Source: Vulcanimicrobiota bacterium
GTDB lineage: Bacteria > Vulcanimicrobiota > Xenobia > Xenobiales > JADMJV01
Reading direction: 5' to 3'
Length of the DNA stretch: 64,000 nucleotides
Assembly (NCBI GenBank): GCA_019637395.1
Contig: JAHBVR010000027.1
Location: 46,354 to 110,353 of the forward strand
Shown here one piece after another: positions 39,435 to 47,863 of the stretch (within the stretch, counting starts at the first letter, position 1; each line of letters starts with the position of its first letter). The translations under genes and the position numbers were made by a program. The notes under the pieces are model-generated. The model ran no database searches, had not been told where the DNA came from, and saw nothing but the letters and a program-made list of their open reading frames with translations.

Positions 39435-40028
39435 GTGAGCAAATTGATTCAAACCATCGGTCAAACGTTGGCCAGCCGGGCCACGGCGGAATCGGTCTTC
39501 GGAGCCCCTATCGTAGTCGGACCGCGCACCTACGTGCCGGTGGCCCGCATCCAGTTCGGCTACGGTGGTGGTGAGCACGAGGGCGCCGGCGGCGGACTCG
39601 AGGCCACTCCCCTGGGCCTGCTCGAACTCACGGAAGAAGGCGCGACTTTCCTTCCTCTCTCGGAACCCTCCGGCTGGTTGGAAACGGCGCCGGGCATCTT
39701 CACCCTGGCTCCCCATAGCTGGCTGCTCCGTCATGAAGGCCGAGTCGCCCTGGTCAACCCGCCGCCTCCCGGCGCCTGGCTGAGTCACCTGAACGGTCCA
39801 GTCGACTTGATCATCGGCCACCGGGAAACTCCCCTCTTTCCGGAGGCCCGGCGCCTGAGCTCCGGCCCCGCTCTATGGCAGGGCCAGTTGGGGGGAGAAC
39901 CGCTGTTCGTCCTGCCCGGCGACGAAGGCGTCATTTTCCGAGGTGTGTGGCTACTCTTCGAAGGCGGGAGCGCGGGCAGTCTTCACCTACCCGGCGACTA
40001 TCGGGTCCACTCGCAACTGCCCCGGTGA
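39435..40028 (+). CDS. GerW/YtfJ-like protein with extra C-terminal domain
   Basis: 197 residues from GTG 39435 (GGGGAG just upstream). Residues about 15-75 match the GerW/YtfJ family: SVFGAPIVVGPRTYVPVARI, FGYGGGEHEGAGGGLEATPLGLLEL. That family is best known in spore formers but is widespread. The C-terminal 110 residues are different, beta-rich, and unrecognised. Its stop overlaps the start of a small ORF by 4 bases. Confidence 0.72.
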   Translation: MSKLIQTIGQTLASRATAESVFGAPIVVGPRTYVPVARIQFGYGGGEHEGAGGGLEATPLGLLELTEEGATFLPLSEPSGWLETAPGIFTLAPHSWLLRHEGRVALVNPPPPGAWLSHLNGPVDLIIGHRETPLFPEARRLSSGPALWQGQLGGEPLFVLPGDEGVIFRGVWLLFEGGSAGSLHLPGDYRVHSQLPR

Positions 40029-40402
40029 AAGCCTGGAGGGGCTACTTCTCGCGCAACGCCGAGACCGGCCTGAAACGGCCGGGCGCCGAACTCTATCCGG
40101 ACGATCCTGGCCAGAAATTGCCGCTGCTGGCTCTACAACCTATCGCGCCCGAAGTGGTTCACGAAGTCTTCCAGAAGCGCGCGCAGAAAGGCGAAGCGGC
40201 CCTGCAAGTGCCGCCGACCATGCGAGCGCTGGGGGGCCAGGGCGAAGGACTTGTGGGGCGCCGTGCAAACGCTCCTGAAGAATGCTTACCAGCGAACTTC
40301 AACAGCAAGTCAATCAAGCCCGCCACCATAGCGATCAGCTCTTCGCCATCCTCCAACCCGAGGCGCTTTATGAGCGTCCCATCGCCGAACGGCACCGCCT
40401 GA
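40025..40402 (+). CDS. small ORF coupled to the GerW-like gene, overlaps egtB
   Basis: A 125-residue frame from GTG 40025 (GTGA overlap with the preceding stop). Its first 80 residues look coding and contain KAWRGYFSRNAETGLKRPG and LLALQPIAPEVVHEVFQK, but the last 40 run through the start of egtB in another frame. Either the overlap is real or the C-terminus is fortuitous. It fills a gap that otherwise has no gene. Confidence 0.4.
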   Translation: MKAWRGYFSRNAETGLKRPGAELYPDDPGQKLPLLALQPIAPEVVHEVFQKRAQKGEAALQVPPTMRALGGQGEGLVGRRANAPEECLPANFNSKSIKPATIAISSSPSSNPRRFMSVPSPNGTA

Positions 40403-41502
40403 TTTTTTACCTGGGACACCTGGAAGCGTTCGACCGCAACTTGCTGGGTCAGGCTGCTCCCTCCCGTTTCCCTGAGCTGGACCGCCTCTTCGCCTTCGGC
40501 ATCGACCCGGTCGACGGCGACCTGCCCACCGATCAGCCCGGGGATTGGCCTGCTCGACAGGCGGTGGAAGAATACATCGCCGGCACCAGGGCTGAGGTGG
40601 ATTCGCTGCTTGACGGGAGCGACCCCAACCGCTTGCAGGTCGCCGTGGAGCACCGTTGGATGCACTGCGAAACGCTGGCCTACCTCTTCCATCGCCTGCC
40701 CTACGGCCAGAAGAAAAGTTTGCCCCAAGAAAGCCAGGATACCCGGCCTGCCCGGCCCGAGTGGCGCGAGGTTCCGGCCGGCTCCATCCAGCTGGGACAA
40801 AGCCGCGGGCGGAGCTTTGGTTGGTGCAACGAATTCGAGGCCCTTCAGCTGGAGGTGGAGGCCTTCGAAATGGAGAGTCTGCCCGTCAGCAACGGCCGCT
40901 TTCTTGAGTTTGTCCAAGCTGGTGGCTACAGCCAGCGCCAATATTGGGACGATGCCGACTGGGATTGGAAAGAGCGTGCAGGCGTAAGCCACCCCGGTTT
41001 CTGGATCGCCCGCGGCGACGGCTGGGACTACCGGGGTATGTTCGCTCAGATTCCTTTGCCGCTCTCCTGGCCCGTCTACGTCAGCCACGCCGAAGCCAGC
41101 GCCTACGCGCGCTGGCGCGGTCTGGTCCTGCCCGGTGAAGCTCAGTTTCAGCGAGCCGCCTACGGCGGAGGCTCCCTCAACCTGGAGAGCGCCAATCTCG
41201 ACTTTCGCGGTTGGGAGCCTCGACCGGCCGGCTCTGATCCGGCCAGTGACAGCGCTTTTGGCCTGAGCGAACTGGTCGGCAACGGCTGGGAATGGACTTC
41301 CACTGCCTTCGGCCCGCTGCCCGGTTTTCAAGCTTTCGACTTTTACAAGGGCTATTCGGCCGACTTCTTTGATGGTAAACACTACGTGCTCAAGGGAGCC
41401 TCGGCCCGCACCGCCATGTGCTTGACCCGGCCCAGCTTCCGCAACTGGTTTCAGCCCCACTACCCCAACGTTTACGCCAAGTTTCGCTGCGTGCGCGCGT
41501 GA
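40282..41502 (+). CDS. egtB: ergothioneine biosynthesis sulfoxide synthase EgtB
   Basis: 406 residues. An N-terminal DinB-like half provides the three iron histidines: one in FYLGHLEAFD and the HxxxH pair in EHRWMHCETL. The C-terminal half is a formylglycine-enzyme-like (FGE-sulfatase) domain with PVSNGRFLEFV, SELVGNGWEWTSTAFG and a KFRCVRA end. EgtB joins a thiol (gamma-glutamylcysteine or cysteine) to trimethylhistidine using oxygen. It is followed by egtD with a 4-bp overlap. Confidence 0.95.
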   Translation: MLTSELQQQVNQARHHSDQLFAILQPEALYERPIAERHRLIFYLGHLEAFDRNLLGQAAPSRFPELDRLFAFGIDPVDGDLPTDQPGDWPARQAVEEYIAGTRAEVDSLLDGSDPNRLQVAVEHRWMHCETLAYLFHRLPYGQKKSLPQESQDTRPARPEWREVPAGSIQLGQSRGRSFGWCNEFEALQLEVEAFEMESLPVSNGRFLEFVQAGGYSQRQYWDDADWDWKERAGVSHPGFWIARGDGWDYRGMFAQIPLPLSWPVYVSHAEASAYARWRGLVLPGEAQFQRAAYGGGSLNLESANLDFRGWEPRPAGSDPASDSAFGLSELVGNGWEWTSTAFGPLPGFQAFDFYKGYSADFFDGKHYVLKGASARTAMCLTRPSFRNWFQPHYPNVYAKFRCVRA

Positions 41503-42455
41503 ACCAGACGGCCGCCAGCTCCTATCTGGAACTTTTTGCCGCCGAGGTTCGGGCCGGCCTCTGCCGGCCCGGGCAAAAAGAGCTCCCCAGCAAATACTTT
41601 TACGACGAACTGGGTTCGGCGCTGTTTGAGGCCATCACCATGCTACCCGAATATGGCCTGACCCGGGCCAGCGAGCGGTTGCTGGAGGCCCACGCCGAGG
41701 AAATGGTGGCGGAATTGCCCAGCCCGCTGGTGGCCGAACTCGGCTGCGGCACCGGCAAGCGCACTCGCTCGCTGCTGGAGGCGCTGTCGCGGCGCCTGCC
41801 CGTCACCTACTGCCCTATCGAAATCTCAGGCGCGGCCCTGGCTCGCTGCGAGCTGGAGATCGGCCAGGTGCGGGGGGTCACCGTGGTGGGCTACGAACAA
41901 CCTTATCTGGACGGGTTGCGCAAGGTGTTGGCGCGCGACCGGCCGCGGGCTCTGGTGCTCTTTTTGGGCTCCAGCGTAGGCAACTTCGATCGCCCCGCTG
42001 CCGACGAATTCCTTCGCCAACTCAGCGCCTTGATGCGCCCTGGAGACGCGCTCTTGCTGGAAACGGACCTGCTCAAGCCGGCCGAGCAGCTGCTGGCCGC
42101 CTACGACGACCCCATCGGACTCACCGCCGCCTTCAACCTCAATCTGCTGGCCCGGCTGAACCGCGAACTGGGAGCCGACTTTCAGCTCGGCCAGTTCGCC
42201 CACCAGGCCCGCTTTAACCCGCAACAGCAGCGCATCGAAATGCACCTGCGCAGCCGGATCGCCCAACGGGTGCGCATCCCCGCGGCCGGCTTCGAGGTGG
42301 ATTTTGCGCCGGGAGAAACCATCTGGACCGAAAACTCCCATAAGTATCGACTGGAAGAGCTCGAAGCCATGGCCGGGCGAACCGGCTTTAGGCCGCGGGC
42401 TCGCTGGGTAGACACGGACTGGCCCTTCGCCCAAAACCTCTGGACCGTTGACTGA
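41499..42455 (+). CDS. egtD: L-histidine N-alpha-methyltransferase EgtD
   Basis: 318 residues from GTG 41499. Substrate and SAM motifs of EgtD: LPSKYFYDELGSALFEAIT, PEYGLTRAS, VAELGCGTGKRTR, FLGSSVGNFD, ETDLLKP, and TENSHKYR near the end. It makes hercynine (trimethylhistidine), the EgtB substrate. Together EgtD and EgtB suffice for the core of the pathway; egtC and egtE are not in this window, and a C-S lyase could be encoded elsewhere. Confidence 0.95.
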   Translation: MNQTAASSYLELFAAEVRAGLCRPGQKELPSKYFYDELGSALFEAITMLPEYGLTRASERLLEAHAEEMVAELPSPLVAELGCGTGKRTRSLLEALSRRLPVTYCPIEISGAALARCELEIGQVRGVTVVGYEQPYLDGLRKVLARDRPRALVLFLGSSVGNFDRPAADEFLRQLSALMRPGDALLLETDLLKPAEQLLAAYDDPIGLTAAFNLNLLARLNRELGADFQLGQFAHQARFNPQQQRIEMHLRSRIAQRVRIPAAGFEVDFAPGETIWTENSHKYRLEELEAMAGRTGFRPRARWVDTDWPFAQNLWTVD

Positions 42456-42512
42456 GTTCAGCTTTTCCATATCCAGGGCGGACAAGCAGCTATTGGCAAC
42501 GAAGCGCGCGAA

Positions 42513-43814
42513 ATGAGCACTTGGATGAATGCCTGGCAGGGCTACCAAATCGACTACCCGGACGGCTGGCGCATTCTCTATCCGCCCATTGACGGCGTGG
42601 CTTTCGACTCCCCGGACGGCAACGTATTCTTGGAATTTTCGCAAATCCAGGCGGCTAGCGCACTGGAGGCTCTGCGCCGGCGACTGGCCACCATTCCTCA
42701 GCACGAAGCCCGCTTGCTCGAAGACAAACCCGAACAGGCTGCCCTGCTCTTTCGCCAGGGAGACTGCTCCGGCGAATTGCGGGGTCGCTGGAGGCAAGGC
42801 CAGGCCACAGTGGTGCTGGCCCAAAGTCGCCAGCCCATCAATCTGACCGAACTCATACGCACCACCTTGCGCTCTCTCCGCTCGCTTGAGCCCATTCCCC
42901 GCCATTCCTGGAGCGAACCGTTGGAAAACAGCCTGAAAATTCTCTGCCCCTCAGGCTGGCGGATCGATAATGGATTCGGGGTCGATGGCTTCGGCATCCG
43001 CCAGCCCATTTGCCGAGTCAGTCTCAACCCCCATACCTTCCTGCACATCGAGGCTGAATTTCGCGGCTTCACCCAGGGGCCGCCGGAATTCTACGGTGAC
43101 GTTCACCTACCTATGCGCGGCCTCTTTCCCGTTCTGGAAGGCGGATTCTTGGCACGGTGGGGAGCGCAAGTTTTAGCTTTCGAAGACTTCGGCAATTCGC
43201 ACGAAGCCGACGCCCGCCTGCGCCTGCCCGACGGACTCATCCGCGTGGCCAAACTCTCGGCAGCGGCTCTACCCAATTCGCCCCGCTGGGTAGGCGGCCT
43301 TTGCTACTACTACCAGGCAGCCCCGGACGAAATCGACCGCCTCGAGCCGATCTTTCGCGGCCTGGCCAGGAGCCACCAGATCAATCCAAATTGGCAAAAC
43401 CACCAACGAATGGCCCAGAACGCTCAGTTTCAGCAACAACATGCTCAACAAACCCAACAATGGATGAACCTATCCCAGAATTTGCACCAACAAAGAATGC
43501 ACGACATCCAAATGCAAGGTCAGGCCAATACCACCCGCCACGAAATACGCCAGAACATCAGCGACAGTCAGATGAGCGGCTTCCAAGAACGCATGCATAG
43601 CTCCGACCAGATGCACCACGATAACATCAATTCTATCCGGGAAAGAGCCGACTACCTCGACCCTCAAACCGGCCAGGTGCATAACTTCAGCGCCCACCAC
43701 CAGCAAGTCTGGAGCGACGGACAAGGTCACTGGCTGGCCGCCGACTGGGACATTCAACCCCCACCCGACTGGCATCAACTCAAACGCCTCGACCCAGGCC
43801 ACCCCCGCCCTTGA
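42513..43814 (+). CDS. hypothetical protein with a Q/H/M/N-rich tail
   Basis: 433 residues. Two similar beta-rich domains seem present: YQIDYPDGWRILYPP (about 10) and LKILCPSGWRIDNGF (about 145), suggesting an internal duplication. Residues about 285-375 are very rich in Q, H, M and N (QFQQQHAQQTQQWMNLSQNL), followed by a conserved-looking end (YLDPQTGQVHNFSAHHQQVW). No signal peptide. Not recognised. Confidence 0.72.
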   Translation: MSTWMNAWQGYQIDYPDGWRILYPPIDGVAFDSPDGNVFLEFSQIQAASALEALRRRLATIPQHEARLLEDKPEQAALLFRQGDCSGELRGRWRQGQATVVLAQSRQPINLTELIRTTLRSLRSLEPIPRHSWSEPLENSLKILCPSGWRIDNGFGVDGFGIRQPICRVSLNPHTFLHIEAEFRGFTQGPPEFYGDVHLPMRGLFPVLEGGFLARWGAQVLAFEDFGNSHEADARLRLPDGLIRVAKLSAAALPNSPRWVGGLCYYYQAAPDEIDRLEPIFRGLARSHQINPNWQNHQRMAQNAQFQQQHAQQTQQWMNLSQNLHQQRMHDIQMQGQANTTRHEIRQNISDSQMSGFQERMHSSDQMHHDNINSIRERADYLDPQTGQVHNFSAHHQQVWSDGQGHWLAADWDIQPPPDWHQLKRLDPGHPRP

Positions 43815-44107
43815 CCCCCAATTGAGTGAGAGTAGCCGAAAAGAGAACCCCGACGATCAGGACGAACGTGCCCGCGGGCCTGCCCCAAATGGCCTGCACG
43901 GGAGAATCCGGAACGTAACCGCTCACATGGCCGCTTGACGCAGGCCGGGAATAGGCACGTTCTGTCCCAACAAGAGGTCACCGTGCCGCTGCAAATATAA
44001 ACATTTTTACGAACTTTTGGGGCGATTATCGCCAAGGCGCGCGCTTCTCCGTAAAGAAGGTGACCCGAGATAGAGGCCTGGCGGGAAGCGGAGAGGAAGT
44101 TCCGGAA

Positions 44108-44809
44108 ATGGATTTTGGCCCCGGCATCGTTCAGGAAGACGAATTTCTTACCCCCGAGGAATGCGCGCACACCTCCAGGCAAGTTCTGGCTCTGGAAAAA
44201 CATTGGGAACCCCGGCTCGGACCGTATCAATTCGCAACTTTAGGCTGCGCCGCCTACCTGGACGGGGAAAGCGACTACGCTGAAAAAAGTGGCGAACTCA
44301 ACCCGCTGATGCAACAGACTTTTCACACCATCTATGAGCGTCTGCGCCTATATTTCAGCCGGATTCTCCAGGCCGAGGCCTACTACGACAACGCCTATGC
44401 CTATCCGGGCTTCCATCTCTTCAAGTTCGAGGGAAATGAAATCTCCCAGGACCGGCCCGCCGACCGCTCTCATTTCGACTATCAGTTCGCTAAAGTCTTC
44501 CCCGATTTTGCCAGCACTCCGAGCACGCCCCTTACCTTCACCGTTCCTATTGAAGAACCGTCTGGCGGCTCCTCACTGGAAATGTGGGACCTGCGCCCCG
44601 AAGGCCACGCCGAAATCCATTACGAGCACAGAGAATACGCCCGCACTCATCCTTCAAAAAACGTAGCTTATTCCATCGGACGCATCTATACCCACGACGG
44701 CCTCAACCTCCATGCCATGGGGCCGATTCCTCCCGGAACCACCGGACGCCGCATGACCCTGCAGGGACACGCCTTCCGAACCGAGCGAGGCTGGCTGCTC
44801 TACTGGTAA
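44108..44809 (+). CDS. putative 2-oxoglutarate/Fe(II)-dependent oxygenase-like protein
   Basis: 233 residues from ATG 44108; GTG 44060 is an alternative start. Possible iron ligands are H-x-D in RSHFDYQFA and a histidine in LNLHAMG, followed by an arginine in GRRMTLQGHAF, the order used by 2OG oxygenases. FTVPIEEPSGGSSLEMWDL resembles the jelly-roll core. No family name is certain. The 290-bp gap before it shows only a short AT-rich stretch (around 44000) that could hold a promoter. Confidence 0.55.
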   Translation: MDFGPGIVQEDEFLTPEECAHTSRQVLALEKHWEPRLGPYQFATLGCAAYLDGESDYAEKSGELNPLMQQTFHTIYERLRLYFSRILQAEAYYDNAYAYPGFHLFKFEGNEISQDRPADRSHFDYQFAKVFPDFASTPSTPLTFTVPIEEPSGGSSLEMWDLRPEGHAEIHYEHREYARTHPSKNVAYSIGRIYTHDGLNLHAMGPIPPGTTGRRMTLQGHAFRTERGWLLYW

Positions 44810-44873
44810 CCGAGACCAGCTCTAAACGGGCTCCTTAAGGGTATTGGTGGCGCAGTGAAGATTAGACCAAATG

Positions 44874-46055
44874 TTAACTGAAAAGAGAGCGCCACCAGGG
44901 GGGCGCCGGAGTGTCGTGCAGAGTGCGCTCCCTCAGGTTCTTCAGGTAATCTTGTTGTTCGGGAGTGGCCTCGGAGGGGAGTTTTTGCAAGAACTGCTGC
45001 AGCTTTTCCTGGAAGTCCTCGCGATTGGAGAAAGGGGCCAGACCGCGCTTCACCTCTTTCAACGCCTGCTTCATCTCTTTGCCCAGCGGCGGCACCGCAC
45101 GGTCATAGAACTTGTCCAACACCCAGGCCAGTTTGTCTCCCAAGTCGCCGTTGGCGTGAATCCAAAGCTGCGGTTCGGTCTGAACCTTGTCCCAGTTTTC
45201 GATCAAGAAACGATGCGTTTCGGCCAGATCCTCGGTGGGTTTGCTGCGCGCATAGTCGGAGACAAAATCGAAATCACCGCCATTCCCAAAGGGGCTGTGG
45301 GGAGAAATGGAAAGGTAACGCTGGCTCCAGAAGTCCGCCTTGCGGGCATCCCGCAGATGGCCAAATTCATGGAACAAGGTGCCCGCGAACTGCTCTTTGT
45401 TCTCCAGTTGACTGGCCTTCAGAAACACCGCGTCGGGAGTCGAGAGGGCCGCCAGTCCGGCGATTTCTCCACCCGAGCGGCTGAGCTGTCCCAAATACGG
45501 ACGCACGTGGACCTTCTTGAGCTGCTGGAAAGCTTCGTTACCGATGCAGTTATGCAACTGAGCCAGCGCCTCGCCGATCAGAGTTCGCTGCTCAGGACGA
45601 ACGCTACCGGTCACCCACACTTCATGATCGGGAAAGCTGACGCTAAAACGCGGTGCCAACTCGCTGGCCACCTTGTCCAGCACAGCCGGCTCCCCGAGAA
45701 TCTTGAGCCGCGACTCTTCCGCGCCGGGCTCCCAGAGCAAAGTCGGCGAAAAGCCCGCCAGCGCGGCCACCGCCACCGCTCCCAATCCTCCGCCCACCAG
45801 GCCAGCTGTGTAGCCGGCCACCGAATCCAACGAGCGAGTCGCCTGAAAAACTTGCGGATGAACCTTGGGGGCCGGACCGGGATTCCCCGCCCTGGCCAAA
45901 ATTGTGTTCTCGTAAAGCTGCAAGGCTGCCAACTCGAGAGTTCGCTCGTCCACTCCGTCCCCCAGCCGCTGCCGGGCTTCGACACGGTAATTCTCAGCCC
46001 CCGGGAGACCCCGGGTGCTGATCGGGGCCGGTTGGACCACAGAATGCACACGCAT
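44874..46055 (-). CDS. putative ATLF-like (M34-type) zinc metalloprotease
   Basis: 393 residues. Zinc site LFHEFGHLRDAR followed about 45 residues later by TEDLAETHRFLIENW, where the second glutamate would be the third ligand, as in anthrax-toxin-lethal-factor-like and Pro-Pro endopeptidases. An internal hydrophobic, glycine-rich segment lies at about 80-105 (GYTAGLVGGGLGAVAVAALAG). No signal peptide. A -10 TAGACT ends 6 bp before ATG 46055, so it is probably leaderless. Confidence 0.6.
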   Translation of the reverse strand: MRVHSVVQPAPISTRGLPGAENYRVEARQRLGDGVDERTLELAALQLYENTILARAGNPGPAPKVHPQVFQATRSLDSVAGYTAGLVGGGLGAVAVAALAGFSPTLLWEPGAEESRLKILGEPAVLDKVASELAPRFSVSFPDHEVWVTGSVRPEQRTLIGEALAQLHNCIGNEAFQQLKKVHVRPYLGQLSRSGGEIAGLAALSTPDAVFLKASQLENKEQFAGTLFHEFGHLRDARKADFWSQRYLSISPHSPFGNGGDFDFVSDYARSKPTEDLAETHRFLIENWDKVQTEPQLWIHANGDLGDKLAWVLDKFYDRAVPPLGKEMKQALKEVKRGLAPFSNREDFQEKLQQFLQKLPSEATPEQQDYLKNLRERTLHDTPAPPWWRSLFS

Positions 46056-46061
46056 GCGGCC

Positions 46062-46067
46062 AGTCTA
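46062..46067 (-). promoter_or_regulatory. -10 of a leaderless gene
   Basis: TAGACT on the minus strand, 6 bp before ATG 46055. No clear -35 and no ribosome site at this start. Confidence 0.45.
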
Positions 46068-46131
46068 TGGGCGAGCCCGGAAAAAAACCTGATGGAAGGA
46101 ACCCCTTTCACTTCTCTCCAAGCTCGCCACC

Positions 46132-46698
46132 ATGCCTCTCTGCCAGTTTTACGCCGCCGCAGCAGACCATCGCGCCGTGCTCGAAGTGGTCTTCAGCCTG
46201 AAAGGCTCTTCCTTGTGGGAACTCGCCTCCCGTCACGATCAGCCGTTGCGCGAGTTTCGCCACACCGAGGAAGTTCTGGCAGCTTTTGATCTGAATCGCG
46301 AAGGGGCCAACTTTCATCTTTACCATCCAAGTATGGGCGGCCGGGTTCACCACAAGAGAGTGACCTTCCATCCAGGCGCAGTGCCCGGCGCGACCTACCG
46401 CTACGACAGTGTGGGCTGGGGCCTGATCCAGTTCTACCTGCGCGCGCCTAAGAATGCCCGGCTCAGCCCGTGTCACACCAACCACAATTCCGAGAAGCGC
46501 GCACGCGCCTGGCAAACCACCTATGCCGACGAATTGGGCGAGGTCCAGGACTGGAACTGGGATGCCGTCCAAAGCCTGTCCTCTCGGCTCAATCGGGGTA
46601 TTCGCAAGCTGGGAGTGGCGAAATTCGGGACCCGGCCGATCCTTCCCGCGGCTCAAAGCATGCTGAACGACAACAGCCTCCAACTTTCGCTGAACTAG
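46132..46698 (+). CDS. hypothetical protein
   Basis: 188 residues, soluble, no family recognised. The first 100 residues form a beta-rich half (FSLKGSSLWELASRHDQPL, FHLYHPSMGGRVHHKRVTF, GWGLIQFYLRAPKNARLSP) with HTNHNSEKRARAW after it; the end is helical. GGLIQFYL-type strands suggest a compact globular protein. No ribosome site is evident. Its stop overlaps the convergent subtilisin-like gene by 4 bp. Confidence 0.68.
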   Translation: MPLCQFYAAAADHRAVLEVVFSLKGSSLWELASRHDQPLREFRHTEEVLAAFDLNREGANFHLYHPSMGGRVHHKRVTFHPGAVPGATYRYDSVGWGLIQFYLRAPKNARLSPCHTNHNSEKRARAWQTTYADELGEVQDWNWDAVQSLSSRLNRGIRKLGVAKFGTRPILPAAQSMLNDNSLQLSLN

Positions 46699-47747
46699 GC
46701 CGCCTCGCGGGCCAGTTCGATGGCACGCTCGCGGTTCACCTCGCCGTGGCCCTCAAATTGCCGGCCGTGCCCCTGCTTCTGAGCGCTGGCGATGAGGATT
46801 TGACGAATTTGTTGGACCGTCAGGCGCGGATTCACCTGCAGCATCATGGCGATGGTGGAGGCCACATGGGGAGCGGCCCAACTGGTGCCCCTGGGGCCTC
46901 CGAACGGGGGATGGCTGGGCGCAGTCACGGTGGGGGCGCCAGGGGCCGAAGCACTGGTCATGCGACCCCGGCCGTCGGTCGCCCCCACGGCGATCACCTG
47001 GCTGTCGGGATCGGCCAGCAGGTTGTGGTGGGCCATCGGGTTTTGCTGCAACCAGAACTGATTGCTCTCCGCCAATTTTTCCTGATTCCAGTTGCCCGCG
47101 GCCACCACCACCACCACGCCCTGCTCGGCCAGTTCGGCCACGCGCTGGCGGAACTGTTGGCGGGCCAGCTGGGCCGGGGAGCCTTCGGCCTCCAGGCGCT
47201 GCTGCACCAAAGCCACGATTTTCGGCGCCAGTTCGTCCTTGCGTTGTTCGGATGGGTCCAGGGCGCGGAGCAGCCGCTCGTAGACCGAAACCAGCGGCAT
47301 GCCGACCGACATGTTGACGACCTTGGCGTGGCCTACGTTGCGCAGCGCGGCCACCGCGGCTACGAAAGGGTCCGCCAGAGAACGATCGATCTGGCCGCTC
47401 ATGCTCTCCAGGCTGGCACCGGGTTCGGCCTTGAATCCAGGGTATTTAGCCGGCAGACCGACGTGCACGGCCCCCGCTCCAGGCGCGTTGGTTCGGCCCA
47501 CCCGTGCCACCTCTCGTCCGTGGGTACTGAGCCGCCTGTCGTCGTCGATATAGAGAATGGTTACACCGTTGCCGTCGGGCCGCGAGGGCCGGGTCAGCGC
47601 CAGCATCTGGGCCAGATTGGGAGCGCGAACTTCGGAAGAGCCGGCTTCAAAACGATCACCTGTCTCCTCCAACCGGACCCGAGCCGGCGCCTGTGGCCGA
47701 AACGACGGGTTCATCAGAGGCATCTGCGGGAAGAAATTGATGTTCAC
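46695..47747 (-). CDS. subtilisin-like (S8) serine protease, no signal peptide
   Basis: About 350 residues from GTG 47747; CACAAT lies 6 bp upstream of it as a possible -10. Catalytic elements: Asp in ILYIDDDRRLSTHG, His in the HG directly after it, oxyanion Asn in VVVAAGNWNQE, and Ser in GPRGTSWAAPHVAS. The Asp-to-His distance is only about 7-9 residues, far shorter than in classical subtilisins. It lacks an export signal and a clear propeptide, so it may act inside the cell. Confidence 0.8.
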   Translation of the reverse strand: MNINFFPQMPLMNPSFRPQAPARVRLEETGDRFEAGSSEVRAPNLAQMLALTRPSRPDGNGVTILYIDDDRRLSTHGREVARVGRTNAPGAGAVHVGLPAKYPGFKAEPGASLESMSGQIDRSLADPFVAAVAALRNVGHAKVVNMSVGMPLVSVYERLLRALDPSEQRKDELAPKIVALVQQRLEAEGSPAQLARQQFRQRVAELAEQGVVVVVAAGNWNQEKLAESNQFWLQQNPMAHHNLLADPDSQVIAVGATDGRGRMTSASAPGAPTVTAPSHPPFGGPRGTSWAAPHVASTIAMMLQVNPRLTVQQIRQILIASAQKQGHGRQFEGHGEVNRERAIELAREAA

Positions 47748-47863
47748 CGATTCATTGTGACAGTCCCTCAGGCCGTCCATTCCAAGCCAAAAGCTAAATA
47801 GATGTTGCCGATGTAAACGAACTATGCAATCTTGGTAACCGGCCGCCGCCGGATTTTCCATAA

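Noticed and set aside
40159..41460. 433-residue minus-strand ORF
   Set aside because: Antisense to egtB, whose motifs are unambiguous.
43775..44230. 151-residue minus-strand ORF across the 43.8-44.1 kb gap
   Set aside because: It overlaps ends of two plus-strand genes, has no ribosome site and no recognisable composition.
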